Shown: piece after piece, positions 54,240 to 64,000 of the stretch
Numbering within the stretch: position 1 is the first letter of the stretch
How the letters are laid out: each line of letters opens with the position of its first letter
Assembly: GCF_050947335.1 (NCBI RefSeq)
Contig: NW_027473586.1
Span: 153,654-217,653 of the forward strand
Source: Megachile rotundata
Taxonomy: Eukaryota; Arthropoda; Insecta; Hymenoptera; Megachilidae
Length of the DNA: 64,000 nt
Reading direction: 5' to 3'
The notes under the pieces: model-generated
What the model was told of the DNA's origin: nothing
Seen by the model: the letters and a program-made list of their open reading frames with translations, nothing else
The model's database searches: none
Made by a program: the position numbers and the translations under genes

Positions 54240-57200
54240 CGGGTAATAACATGAGTTGGATTGATAAAAATAAGAGTAATGAGTATAGTAATTGTAGTTC
54301 TATCGATCATATTAGCATAATATGGTTAATAATATGAGTTAGATTGATAATAATAAGAGTAATAAGTATAGTATTTGTCGTTCTATCGATCATATAAGCA
54401 TAATATGGCTAACAATATGAGTTAGATTGATGATAATAAGAGTAATAAGTATAGTAATTGTCGTTCTATCGATCATATAAGCATAATATGGCTAATAATA
54501 TCTGTTAGATTAATAATAATAAGAGTAATGAGTATAGTAATTGTAGTTCTATCGATCATATCTGCATAATATGGTTAATAATATGAGTTAGATTCATAAT
54601 AATAAGAGTAATAAGTATAGTAATTGTCGTTCTATCGATCATATAAGCATAATATGGCTAATAATATGAGTTAGATTTATAATAATAAGAGTAATAAGTA
54701 TAGTAATTGTTGTTCTATCGATCATTTAAGCATAATATGGCTAATAATATGAGTTAGGTTGATAATAATAAGAGTAATAAGTATAGTGATTGTCGTTCTA
54801 TCGATCAAATTTGCATAATATGGTTAATAATATGAGTTATATTGATAACAGTGAGTGTAATAAGTATAGTAATTGTCGTTCTATCGATCATTTAAGCATA
54901 ATATGGCTAATAATATGAGTTAGATTGATAATAATAAGAGTAATAAGTATAGTAATTGTCGTTCTATCGATCATTTAAGCATAATATGGCTAATAATATG
55001 AGTTAGATTGATAATAATAACAGTAATAAGTATAGTAATTGTCGTTCTATCGATAATATAAGCATAATATGGCTAATAATATGAGTTAGATTGATAATAC
55101 TAAGAGTAGTGAGTATAGTAATTCTCGTTCTATCGATCATATAAGCATAATATGGCTAATAATATGAGTTAGATTGATAATAATAAGAGTAATAAGTATA
55201 GTAATTGCCGTTCTATCGATCATATAAGCATAATATGGCTAATAATATGAGTTAGATTGATAATAATAAGAGTAATAAGTATAGTAATTGTCGTTCTATC
55301 GATCATTTAAGCATAATATGGCTAATAATATGAGTTAGATTGATAATAATAAGAGTAATAAGTATAGTAATTGTCGTTCTATCGATCATATAAGCATAAT
55401 ATGGCTAATAATATGACTTAGATTGATAATGATAAGAGTAATAAGTACAGTAATTGTCGTTCTGTCGTTCATATAAGCATAATATGGCTAATAATATGAG
55501 TTAGATTGATAATAATAACAGTAATAAGTATAGTAATTGTCGTTATATCGATAATATAAGCATAATATGGCTAATAATATGAGTTAGGTTGATAATAATA
55601 AGAGTAATAAGTATAGTGATTGTCGTTCTATCGATCATATAAGCATAATATGGCTAATAATATGAGTTAGGTTGATAATAATAAGAGTAATAAGTAGAGT
55701 GATTGTCGTTCTATCGATCAAATTTGCATAATATGGTTAATAATATGAGTTTTATTGATAACAGTGAGTGTAATAAGTATAGTAATTGTCGTTCTGTCGA
55801 TCATATAAGCATAATATGGCTAATAATATGCGTTAGATTGATAATATTAACAGTAATAAGTATAGTAATTGTCGTTCTATCGATCATTTAAGCATAATAT
55901 GGCTAATAATATGAGTTAGATTGATAATAATAACAGTAATAAGTATAGTAATTGTCGTTCTATCGATAATATAAGCATAATATGGCTAATAATATGTGTT
56001 AGATTGATAATACTAAGAGTAGTGAGTACAGTAATTCTCGTTCTATCGATCATATAAGCATAATATGGCTAATAATATGAGTTAGATTGATAATAATAAG
56101 AGTGATAAGTATAGTAATTGTCGTTCTATCGATCATTTAAGCATAATATGGCTAATAATATGAGTTAGATTGATAATAATAAGAATAATAAGTATAGTAA
56201 TTGTCGTTCTATCGATCATATAAGCATAATATGGCTAATAATATGTGTTAGGTTGATAATAATAAGAGTAATAGGTATAGTAAATGTCGTGCTATCGATC
56301 ATGTCTGCATAATATGGTTAATAATATGAGTTATATTGATAACAGTGAGTGTAATAAGTATAGTAATTGTCGTTCTATCGATCATTTAAGCATAATATGG
56401 CTAATAATATGAGTTAGATTGATAATAATAAGAGTAATAAGTATAGTAATTGTCGTTCTATCGATCATTTAAGCATAATATGGCTAATAATATGAGTTAG
56501 ATTGATAATAATAACAGTAATAAGTATAGTAATTGTCGTTCTATCGATAATATAAGCATAATATGGCTAATAATATGTGTTAGATTGATAATACTAAGAG
56601 TAGTGAGTATAGTAATTCTCGTTCTATCGATCATATAAGCATAATATGGCTAATAATATGAGTTAGATTGATAATAATAAGAGTGATAAGTATAGTAATT
56701 GTCGTTCTATCGATCATTTAAGCATAATATGGCTAATAATATGAGTTAGATTGATAATAATAAGAATAATAAGTATAGTAATTGTCGTTCTATCGATCAT
56801 ATAAGCATAATATGGCTAATAATATGTGTTAGGTTGATAATAATAAGAGTAATAGGAATAGTAAATGTCGTGCTATCGATCATGTCTGCATAATATGGTT
56901 AATAATATGAGTTAGATTGATAATAGTGAGTGTAATAAGTATAGTAATTGTCGTTCTATCGATCATATTAGCATAATATGTTTAATAATATGAGTTAGAT
57001 TGATAAAAATAAGAGTAATATGTATAGTAATTGTCGTTCTATCGATCATTTAAGCATAATATGGCTAATAATATGTGTTAGGTTGATAATAATAAGAGTA
57101 ATAGGAATAGTAAATGTCGTGCTATCGATCATGTCTGCATAATATGGTTAATAATATGAGTTAGATTGATAATAGTGAGTGTAATAAGTATAGTAATTGT

Positions 57201-57655
57201 CGTTCTATCGATCATATTAGCATAATATGTTTAATAATATGAGTTAGATTGATAAAAATAAGAGTAATATGTATAGTAATTGTCGTTCTATCGATCATTT
57301 AAGCATAATATGGCTAATAATATGAGTTAGATTGATAATAATAAGAATAATAAGTATAGTAATTGTCGTTCTATCGATCATATAAGCATAATATGGCTAA
57401 TAATATGTGTTAGGTTGATAATAATAAGAGTAATAGGTATAGTAAATGTCGTGCTATCGATCATGCCTGCATAATATGGTTAATAATATGAGTTAGATTG
57501 ATAATAATAAGAATAATAAGTATAGTAATTGTCGTTCTATCGATCATATAAGCATAATATGGCTAATAATATGAGTTAGATTTATAATAATAAGAGTAAT
57601 AAGTATAGTAATTGTCGTTCTATCGATCATATAAGCATAATATGGCTAATAATAT
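53639..57655. repeat. Copy of 42019-45786 with inserted 249 bp
   Basis: Second copy of the block at 42019-45786. It ends at 57655, where atatcag replaces atatgac. Type B landmark at 55703. The E monomers near 56860 and 57110 have aggaatag instead of aggtatag, a change absent from the first copy. Confidence 0.8.
56823..57320. repeat. Three-monomer (249 bp) tandem duplication with private marker
   Basis: 56823-57071 and 57072-57320 are adjacent copies of E, aatagtgag and N monomers. Both carry aggaatagtaaatg, which I saw nowhere else in the window; other type E monomers read aggtatag or gggtatag. The substitution therefore arose first and was then copied by the duplication, which must be young. 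Confidence 0.88.
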
Positions 57656-59391
57656 CAGTTAGATTAATAATAATAAGAGTAATGAGTATAGTAATTGTAG
57701 TTCTATCGATCATATCTGCATAATATGGTTAATAATATGAGTTAGATTCATAATAATAAGAGTAATAAGTATAGTAATTGTCGTTATATCGATAATATAA
57801 GCATAATATGGCTAATAATATGAGTTAGGTTGATAATAATAAGAGTAATAAGTATAGTGATTGTCGTTCTATCGATCATATAAGCATAATATGGCTAATA
57901 ATATGAGTTAGGTTGATAATAATAAGAGTAATAAGTATAGTAATTGTCGTTCTATCGATCATATAAGCATAATACGGCTAATAATATGACTTAGATTGAT
58001 AACGATAAGAGTAATAAGTACAGTAATTGTCGTTCTGTCGTTCATATAAGCATAATGTGGCTAATAATATGAGTTAGATTGATAATAATAACAGTAATAA
58101 GTATAGTAATTGTCGTTATATCGATAATATAAGCATAATATGGCTAATAGTATGAGTTAGGTTGATAATAATAAGAGTAATAAGTATAGTGATTGTCGTT
58201 CTATCGATCATATAAGCATAATATGGGTAATAACATGAGTTGGATTGATAATAATAAGAGTAATGAGTATAGTAATTGTAGTTCTATCGATCATATTAGC
58301 ATAATATGGTTAATAATAGGAGTTAGATTGATAATAATAAGAGTAATAAGTATAGTATTTGTCGTTCTATCGATCATATAAGCATAATATGGCTAATAAT
58401 ATGAGTCAGATTGATGATAATAAGAGTAATAAGTATAGTAATTGTCGTTCTATCGATCATATAAGCATAATATGGCTAATAATATCAGTTAGATTAATAA
58501 TAATAAGAGTAATGAGTATAGTAATTGTAGTTCTATCGATCATATCTGCATAATATGGTTAATAATATGAGTTAGATTCATAATAATAAGAGTAATAAGT
58601 ATAGTAATTGTCGTTCTATCGATCATATAAGCATAATATGGCTAATAATATGAGTTAGATTTATAATAATAAGAGTAATAAGTATAGTAATTGTTGTTCT
58701 ATCGATCATTTAAGCATAATATGGCTAATAATATGAGTTAGGTTGATAATACTAAGAGTAATAAGTAGAGTGATTGTCGTTCTATCCAACAAATTTGCAT
58801 AATATGGTTAATAATATGAGTTTTATTGATAACAGTGAGTGTAATAAGTATAGTAATTGTCGTTCTGACGATCATATAAGCATAATATGGCTAATAATAT
58901 GCGTTAGATTGATAATATTAACAGTAATAAGTATAGTAATTGTCGTTCTATCGATAATATAAGCATAATATGGCTAATAATATGAGTTAGGTTGATAATA
59001 ATAAGAGTAATAAGTATAGTGATTGTCGTTCTATCGATCATATAAGCATAATACGGGTAATAACATGAGTTGGATTGATAATAATAAGAGTAATGAGTAT
59101 AGTAATTGTAGTTCTATCGATCATATTAGCATAATATGGTTAATAATATGAGTTAGATTGATAATAATAAGAGTAATAAGTATAGTATTTGTCGTTCTAT
59201 CGATCATATAAGCATAATATGGCTAACAATATGAGTTAGATTGATGATAATAAGAGTAATAAGTATAGTAATTGTCGTTCTATCGATCATATAAGCATAA
59301 TATGGCTAATAATATCTGTTAGATTAATAATAATAAGAGTAATGAGTATAGTAATTGTAGTTCTATCGATCATATCTGCATAATATGGTTA
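57656..59391. repeat. Satellite block with K, G, J, H series
   Basis: Begins with type K monomers, followed by ttagg and F (gataacgat) monomers, type G at 58193, J at 58359, K, gattcataat, gatttataat, attgttg, and type H at 58774 (4814 bp after the H at 53960). It continues with tacggg G, ctaacaat and atctgttag monomers in the same order as 42340-42960. Confidence 0.7.
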
Positions 59392-60303
59392 ATAATATGA
59401 GTTAGATTCATAATAATAAGAGTAATAAGTATAGTAATTGTCGTTCTATCGATCATATAAGCATAATATGGCTAATAATATGAGTTAGATTTATAATAAT
59501 AAGAGTAATAAGTATAGTGATTGTCGTTCTATCGATCAAATTTGCATAATATGGTTAATAATATGAGTTATATTGATAACAGTGAGTGTAATAAGTATAG
59601 TAATTGTCGTTCTATCGATCATTTAAGCATAATATGGCTAATAATATGAGTTAGATTGATAATAATAAGAGTAATAAGTATAGTAATTGTCGTTCTATCG
59701 ATCATTTAAGCATAATATGGCTAATAATATGAGTTAGATTGATAATAATAACAGTAATAAGTATAGTAATTGTCGTTCTATCGATAATATAAGCATAATA
59801 TGGTTAATAATATGAGTTAGATTCATAATAATAAGAGTAATAAGTATAGTAATTGTCGTTCTATCGATCATATAAGCATAATATGGCTAATAATATGAGT
59901 TAGATTTATAATAATAAGAGTAATAAGTATAGTAATTGTTGTTCTATCGATCATTTAAGCATAATATGGCTAATAATATGAGTTAGGTTGATAATAATAA
60001 GAGTAATAAGTATAGTGATTGTCGTTCTATCGATCAAATTTGCATAATATGGTTAATAATATGAGTTATATTGATAACAGTGAGTGTAATAAGTATAGTA
60101 ATTGTCGTTCTATCGATCATTTAAGCATAATATGGCTAATAATATGAGTTAGATTGATAATAATAAGAGTAATAAGTATAGTAATTGTCGTTCTATCGAT
60201 CATTTAAGCATAATATGGCTAATAATATGAGTTAGATTGATAATAATAACAGTAATAAGTATAGTAATTGTCGTTCTATCGATAATATAAGCATAATATG
60301 GCT
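59392..60303. repeat. Five/six-monomer imperfect tandem duplication
   Basis: 59392-59806 and 59807-60303 hold the same series (gattcataat, gatttataat, aaatttgc/tatattg, two catttaagc, aacagtaat, gataatataag). The second copy has one additional attgttg/catttaagc monomer, so the offset is 415 bp at the start and 498 bp later. The joining monomer near 59785-59825 is a hybrid: gataatataagcataatatgg followed by ttaataatatgag and gattcataat. Confidence 0.75.
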
Positions 60304-61060
60304 AATAATATGAGTTAGATTGATAATACTAAGAGTAGTGAGTATAGTAACTCTCGTTCTATCGATCATATAAGCATAATATGGCTAATAATATGAGTTA
60401 GATTGATAATAATAAGAGTAATAAGTATAGTAATTGCCGTTCTATCGATCATATAAGCATAATATGGCTAATAATATGAGTTAGATTGATAATAATAAGA
60501 GTAATAAGTATAGTAATTGTCGTTCTATCGATCATTTAAGCATAATATGGCTAATAATATGAGTTAGATTGATAATAATAAGAGTAGTAAGTATAGTAAC
60601 TCTCGTTCTATCGATCATATAAGCATAATATGGCTAATAATATGAGTTAGATTGATAATGATAAGAGTAATAAGTACAGTAATTGTCGTTCTGTCGTTCA
60701 TATAAGCATAATATGGCTAATAATATGAGTTAGATTGATAATAATAACAGTAATAAGTATAGTAATTGTCGTTATATCGATAATATAAGCATAATATGGC
60801 TAATAATATGAGTTAGGTTGATAATAATAAGAGTAATAAGTATAGTGATTGTCGTTCTATCGATCATATAAGCATAATATGGCTAATAATATGAGTTAGG
60901 TTGATAATAATAAGAGTAATAAGTAGAGTGATTGTCGTTCTATCGATCAAATTTGCATAATATGGTTAATAATATGAGTTTTATTGATAACAGTGAGTGT
61001 AATAGGTATAGTAATTGTCGTTCTGTCGATCATATAAGCATAATATGGCTAATAATATGC
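60304..61060. repeat. Satellite block with private aactctcg pair
   Basis: Type D at about 60330 and a second monomer 249 bp later (about 60580) both carry agtaactctcgttc where other type D monomers have agtaattctcg. The second has gataataataagagtagtaag, a mixture of ordinary and type D tags. The F-type monomer near 60650 reads gagttagattgataatgat instead of gacttag. Type B at 60932 has unusual aataggtatag and gataataataac in place of gataatattaac. Confidence 0.7.
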
Positions 61061-63203
61061 GTTAGATTGATAATAATAACAGTAATAAGTATAGTAATTG
61101 TCGTTATATCGATAATATAAGCATAATATGGCTAATAATATGAGTTAGGTTGATAATAATAAGAGTAATAAGTATAGTGATTGTCGTTCTATCGATCATA
61201 TAAGCATAATATGGCTAATAATATGAGTTAGGTTGATAATAATAAGAGTAATAAGTATAGTAATTGTCGTTCTATCGATCATATAAGCATAATACGGCTA
61301 ATAATATGACTTAGATTGATAACGATAAGAGTAATAAGTACAGTAATTGTCGTTCTGTCGTTCATATAAGCATAATGTGGCTAATAATATGAGTTAGATT
61401 GATAATAATAACAGTAATAAGTATAGTAATTGTCGTTATATCGATAATATAAGCATAATATGGCTAATAGTATGAGTTACGTTGATAATAATAAGAGTAA
61501 TAAGTATAGTGATTGTCGTTCTATCGATCATATAAGCATAATATGGGTAATAACATGAGTTGGATTGATAATAATAAGAGTAATGAGTATAGTAATTGTA
61601 GTTCTATCGATCATATTAGCATAATATGGTTAATAATAGGAGTTAGATTGATAATAATAAGAGTAATAAGTATAGTATTTGTCGTTCTATCGATCATATA
61701 AGCATAATATGGCTAATAATATGAGTCAGATTGATGATAATAAGAGTAATAAGTATAGTAATTGTCGTTCTATCGATCATATAAGCATAATATGGCTAAT
61801 AATATCAGTTAGATTAATAATAATAAGAGTAATGAGTATAGTAATTGTAGTTCTATCGATCATATCTGCATAATATTGTTAATAATATGAGTTAGATTCA
61901 TAATAATAAGAGTAATAAGTATAGTAATTGTCGTTCTATCGATCATATAAGCATAATATGGCTAATAATATGAGTTAGATTTATAATAATAAGAGCAATA
62001 AGTATAGTAATTGTTGTTCTATCGATCATTTAAGCATAATATGGCTAATAATAAGAGTTAGGTTGATAATAATAAGAGTAATAAGTATAGTGATTGTCGT
62101 TCTATCGATCAAATTTGCATAATATGGTTAATAATATGAGTTAGATTGATAACAGTGAGTGTAATAAGTACAGTAATTGTCGTTCTATCGATCATTTAAG
62201 CATAATATGGCTAATAATATGAGTTAGATTGATAATAATAAGAGTAATAAGTATAGTAATTGTCGTTCTATCGATCATATAAGCATAATACGGCTAATAA
62301 TATGACTTAGATTGATAATGATAAGAGTAATAAGTACAGTGATTGTCGTTTTGTCGTTCATATAAGCATAATATGGCTAATAATATGAGTTAGGTTGATA
62401 ATAATAAGAGTAATAAGTATAGTAATTGTCGTTATATCGATAATATAAGCATAATATGGCTAATAGTATGAGTTAGGTTGATAATAATAAGAGTAATAAG
62501 TATAGTGATTGTCGTTCTATCGATCAAATTTGCATAATATGGTTAATAATATGAGTTTTATTGATAACAGTGAGTGTAATAAGTATAGTAATTGTCGTTC
62601 TGTCGATCATATAAGCATAATATGGCTAATAATATCAGTTAGATTAATAATAATAAGAGTAATGAGTATAGTAATTGTAGTTCTATCGATCATATCTGCA
62701 TAATATGGTTAATAATATGAGTTAGATTCATAATAATAAGAGTAATAAGTATAGTAATTGTCGTTCTATCGATCATATAAGCATAATATGGCTAATAATA
62801 TGAGTTAGATTTATAATAATAAGAGTAATAAGTATAGTAATTGTTGTTCTATCGATCATTTAAGCATAATATGGCTAATAATATGAGTTAGGTTGATAAT
62901 ACTAAGAGTAATAAGTAGAGTGATTGTCGTTCTATCCAACAAATTTGCATAATATGGTTAATAATATGAGTTTTATTGATAACAGTGAGTGTAATAAGTA
63001 TAGTAATTGTCGTTCTGACGATCATATAAGCATAATATGGCTAATAATATGCGTTAGATTGATAATATTAACAGTAATAAGTATAGTAATTGTCGCTCTA
63101 TCGATAATATAAGCATAATATGGCTAATAATATGAGTTAGGTTGATAATAATAAGAGTAATAAGTATAGTGATTGTCGTTCTATCGATCATATAAGCATA
63201 ATA
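61061..63203. repeat. Copy of 52097-54239
   Basis: Second copy of the 26-monomer block. Private changes here include gttacgttg (about 61476), aatattgtt (61873), aagtacag in the gataacagtgag monomer (62167) and gtcgctctatcg (63091). It ends where aatatggctaat replaces aatacgggtaat at 63204. Confidence 0.8.
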
Positions 63204-64000
63204 TGGCTAATAATATCAGTTAGATTAATAATAATAAGAGTAATGAGTATAGTAATTGTAGTTCTATCGATCATATCTGCATAATATGGTTAATAATATG
63301 AGTTAGATTCATAATAATAAGAGTAATAAGTATAGTAATTGTCGTTCTATCGATCATATAAGCATAATATGGCTAATAATATGAGTTAGATTGATAATAA
63401 TAACAGTAATAAGTATAGTAATTGTCGTTCTATCGACGATCATTTAAGCATAATATGGCTAATAATATGAGTTAGATTGATAATAATAAGAGTAATAAGT
63501 ATAGTGATTGTCGTTCTATCGATCAAATTTGCATAATATGGTTAATAATATGAGTTAGATTGATAACAGTGAGTGTAATAAGTATAGTAATTGTCGTTCT
63601 ATCGATCATTTAAGCATAATATGGCTAATAATATGAGTTAGATTGATAATAATAAGAGTAATAAGTATAGTAATTGTCGTTCTATCGATCATTTAAGCAT
63701 AATATGGCTAATAATATGAGTTAGATTGATAATAATAACAGTAATAAGTATAGTAATTGTCGTTCTATCGATAATATAAGCATAATATGGCTAATAATAT
63801 GAGTTAGATTGATAATACTAAGAGTAGTGAGTATAGTAATTCTCGTTCTATCGATCATATAAGCATAATATGGCTAATAATATGAGTTAGATTGATAATA
63901 ATAAGAGTAATAAGTATAGTAATTGCCGTTCTATCGATCATATAAGCATAATATGGCTAATAATATGAGTTAGATTGATAATAATAAGAGTAATAAGTAT
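63204..64000. repeat. Terminal satellite block with a 3-bp insertion
   Basis: Contains K, gattcataat, aacagtaat, then a monomer in which ctatcgatcat has become ctatcgacgatcat near 63434, a 3-bp insertion that shifts the 83-bp phase. From 63541 on the sequence matches 541-1000 at an offset of exactly 63000 bp (759 monomers plus the 3 bp); I noticed one difference (tagattg for tatattg). The array continues past the end of the window. Confidence 0.75.

Larger units (their letters stand above)
1..64000 (+). repeat. 83-bp satellite DNA array, 771 monomers, head to tail
   Basis: The same 83-bp unit repeats from the first base to the last with no interruption and always in the same orientation. If monomers are counted from base 1 (phase gtatagtaattg) and seven indels are allowed (+1 near 8590, -1 near 12844, +1 near 13627, +1 near 14235, -1 near 15124, -1 near 15168, +3 near 63434), 771 monomers end at 63996 and the last four bases are the start of another. 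G+C is about 24% and the + strand is G-rich over C (14 to 6 per consensus monomer). Most copies contain one ATCGAT (ClaI) site. Arrays of this kind are known from eukaryotic centromeric, pericentromeric and subtelomeric heterochromatin; that location here is inference. I do not recognise the family. Neither edge of the array lies in the window. Confidence 0.97.

Noticed and set aside
1..64000. CRISPR array
   Set aside because: The repeats are directly adjacent with no unique spacers; the differences between monomers are recurring variants, and the unit is 83 bp.
1..64000. Repeat-rich protein gene (long tandem-repeat protein)
   Set aside because: 83 bp is not divisible by three and the consensus has stop codons in every frame, so no frame stays open for more than about 250 bases.
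1..64000. Telomeric repeats, tRNA or rRNA genes, or transposon fragments within the array
   Set aside because: No short telomere-like motif runs, no tRNA or rRNA-like conserved segments, no terminal inverted repeats, and no region departs from the 83-bp pattern.
1..64000. Bacterial or phage origin
   Set aside because: No coding sequence, operon or replication gene is present, and 64 kb of gene-free short tandem repeats with higher-order structure is not known to me from bacterial or phage genomes.

Overview
The whole 64-kb window is one uninterrupted head-to-tail satellite DNA array. The repeat unit is 83 bp, about 24% G+C by hand count of the consensus (34 A, 29 T, 14 G, 6 C). Counting from base 1 in 83-bp steps, and allowing for seven small indels that I can place, the window holds 771 complete monomers plus 4 bases. 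I see no credible protein gene, RNA gene, transposon, CRISPR array or unique sequence anywhere. An array of this size and uniformity, with layered higher-order structure, fits eukaryotic constitutive heterochromatin (centromeric, pericentromeric or subtelomeric). I do not recognise the monomer and cannot name the organism.

The monomers are not all alike. They fall into about 15 recurring sequence variants marked by short tags, for example gagttttattgataacag (type B), gcgttagattgataatatt (C), gtgttagattgataatact (D), aggtatagtaaatgtcgtg (E), gacttagattgataatgat (F), gggtaataacatgagttgg (G), ctatccaacaaatttgc (H), gagtcagattgatgat (J) and atcagttagattaat (K). These variants occur in long, nearly fixed orders, and those ordered blocks are themselves duplicated at many scales. 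This is a mosaic higher-order repeat (HOR) rather than one simple HOR.

Layout: 1-974 is part of a block also seen near 4.6-5.6 kb. 975-7282 (76 monomers) and 7283-14256 (84 monomers) are two successive long units that differ mainly by inserted whole monomers. 13046-16614 and 16615-20183 are a clean 43-monomer tandem duplication that overlaps the end of the second long unit. 20-22 kb carries small recent duplications of 2 and 4 monomers. 22-35 kb is a patchwork of shared blocks at 4565-, 4814-, 5312- and 6723-bp offsets, including a 9-monomer tandem duplication at 29543-31036. 36197-39231 is an 18-monomer tandem duplication. 40-64 kb contains blocks repeated at 1411, 1743, 8964 and 11620 bp offsets, plus 3-monomer and 5/6-monomer local duplications. 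Every offset is a whole multiple of 83 bp apart from the isolated 1-bp indels.

Nothing here works as a gene set. The only repeated open reading frames (about 62-64 codons) are artefacts of the repeat: they open at TTG, read the same nucleotides in two frames, and recur only where particular monomer variants remove a stop codon. The useful content is structural: evidence for unequal exchange or segmental amplification in whole-monomer steps, near-absence of indels against frequent substitutions, a cluster of homopolymer-length indels that looks like assembly error, and sequence properties of the monomer (no homopolymer run over 2 bases, 166-bp dimer, dyad-symmetric variants).
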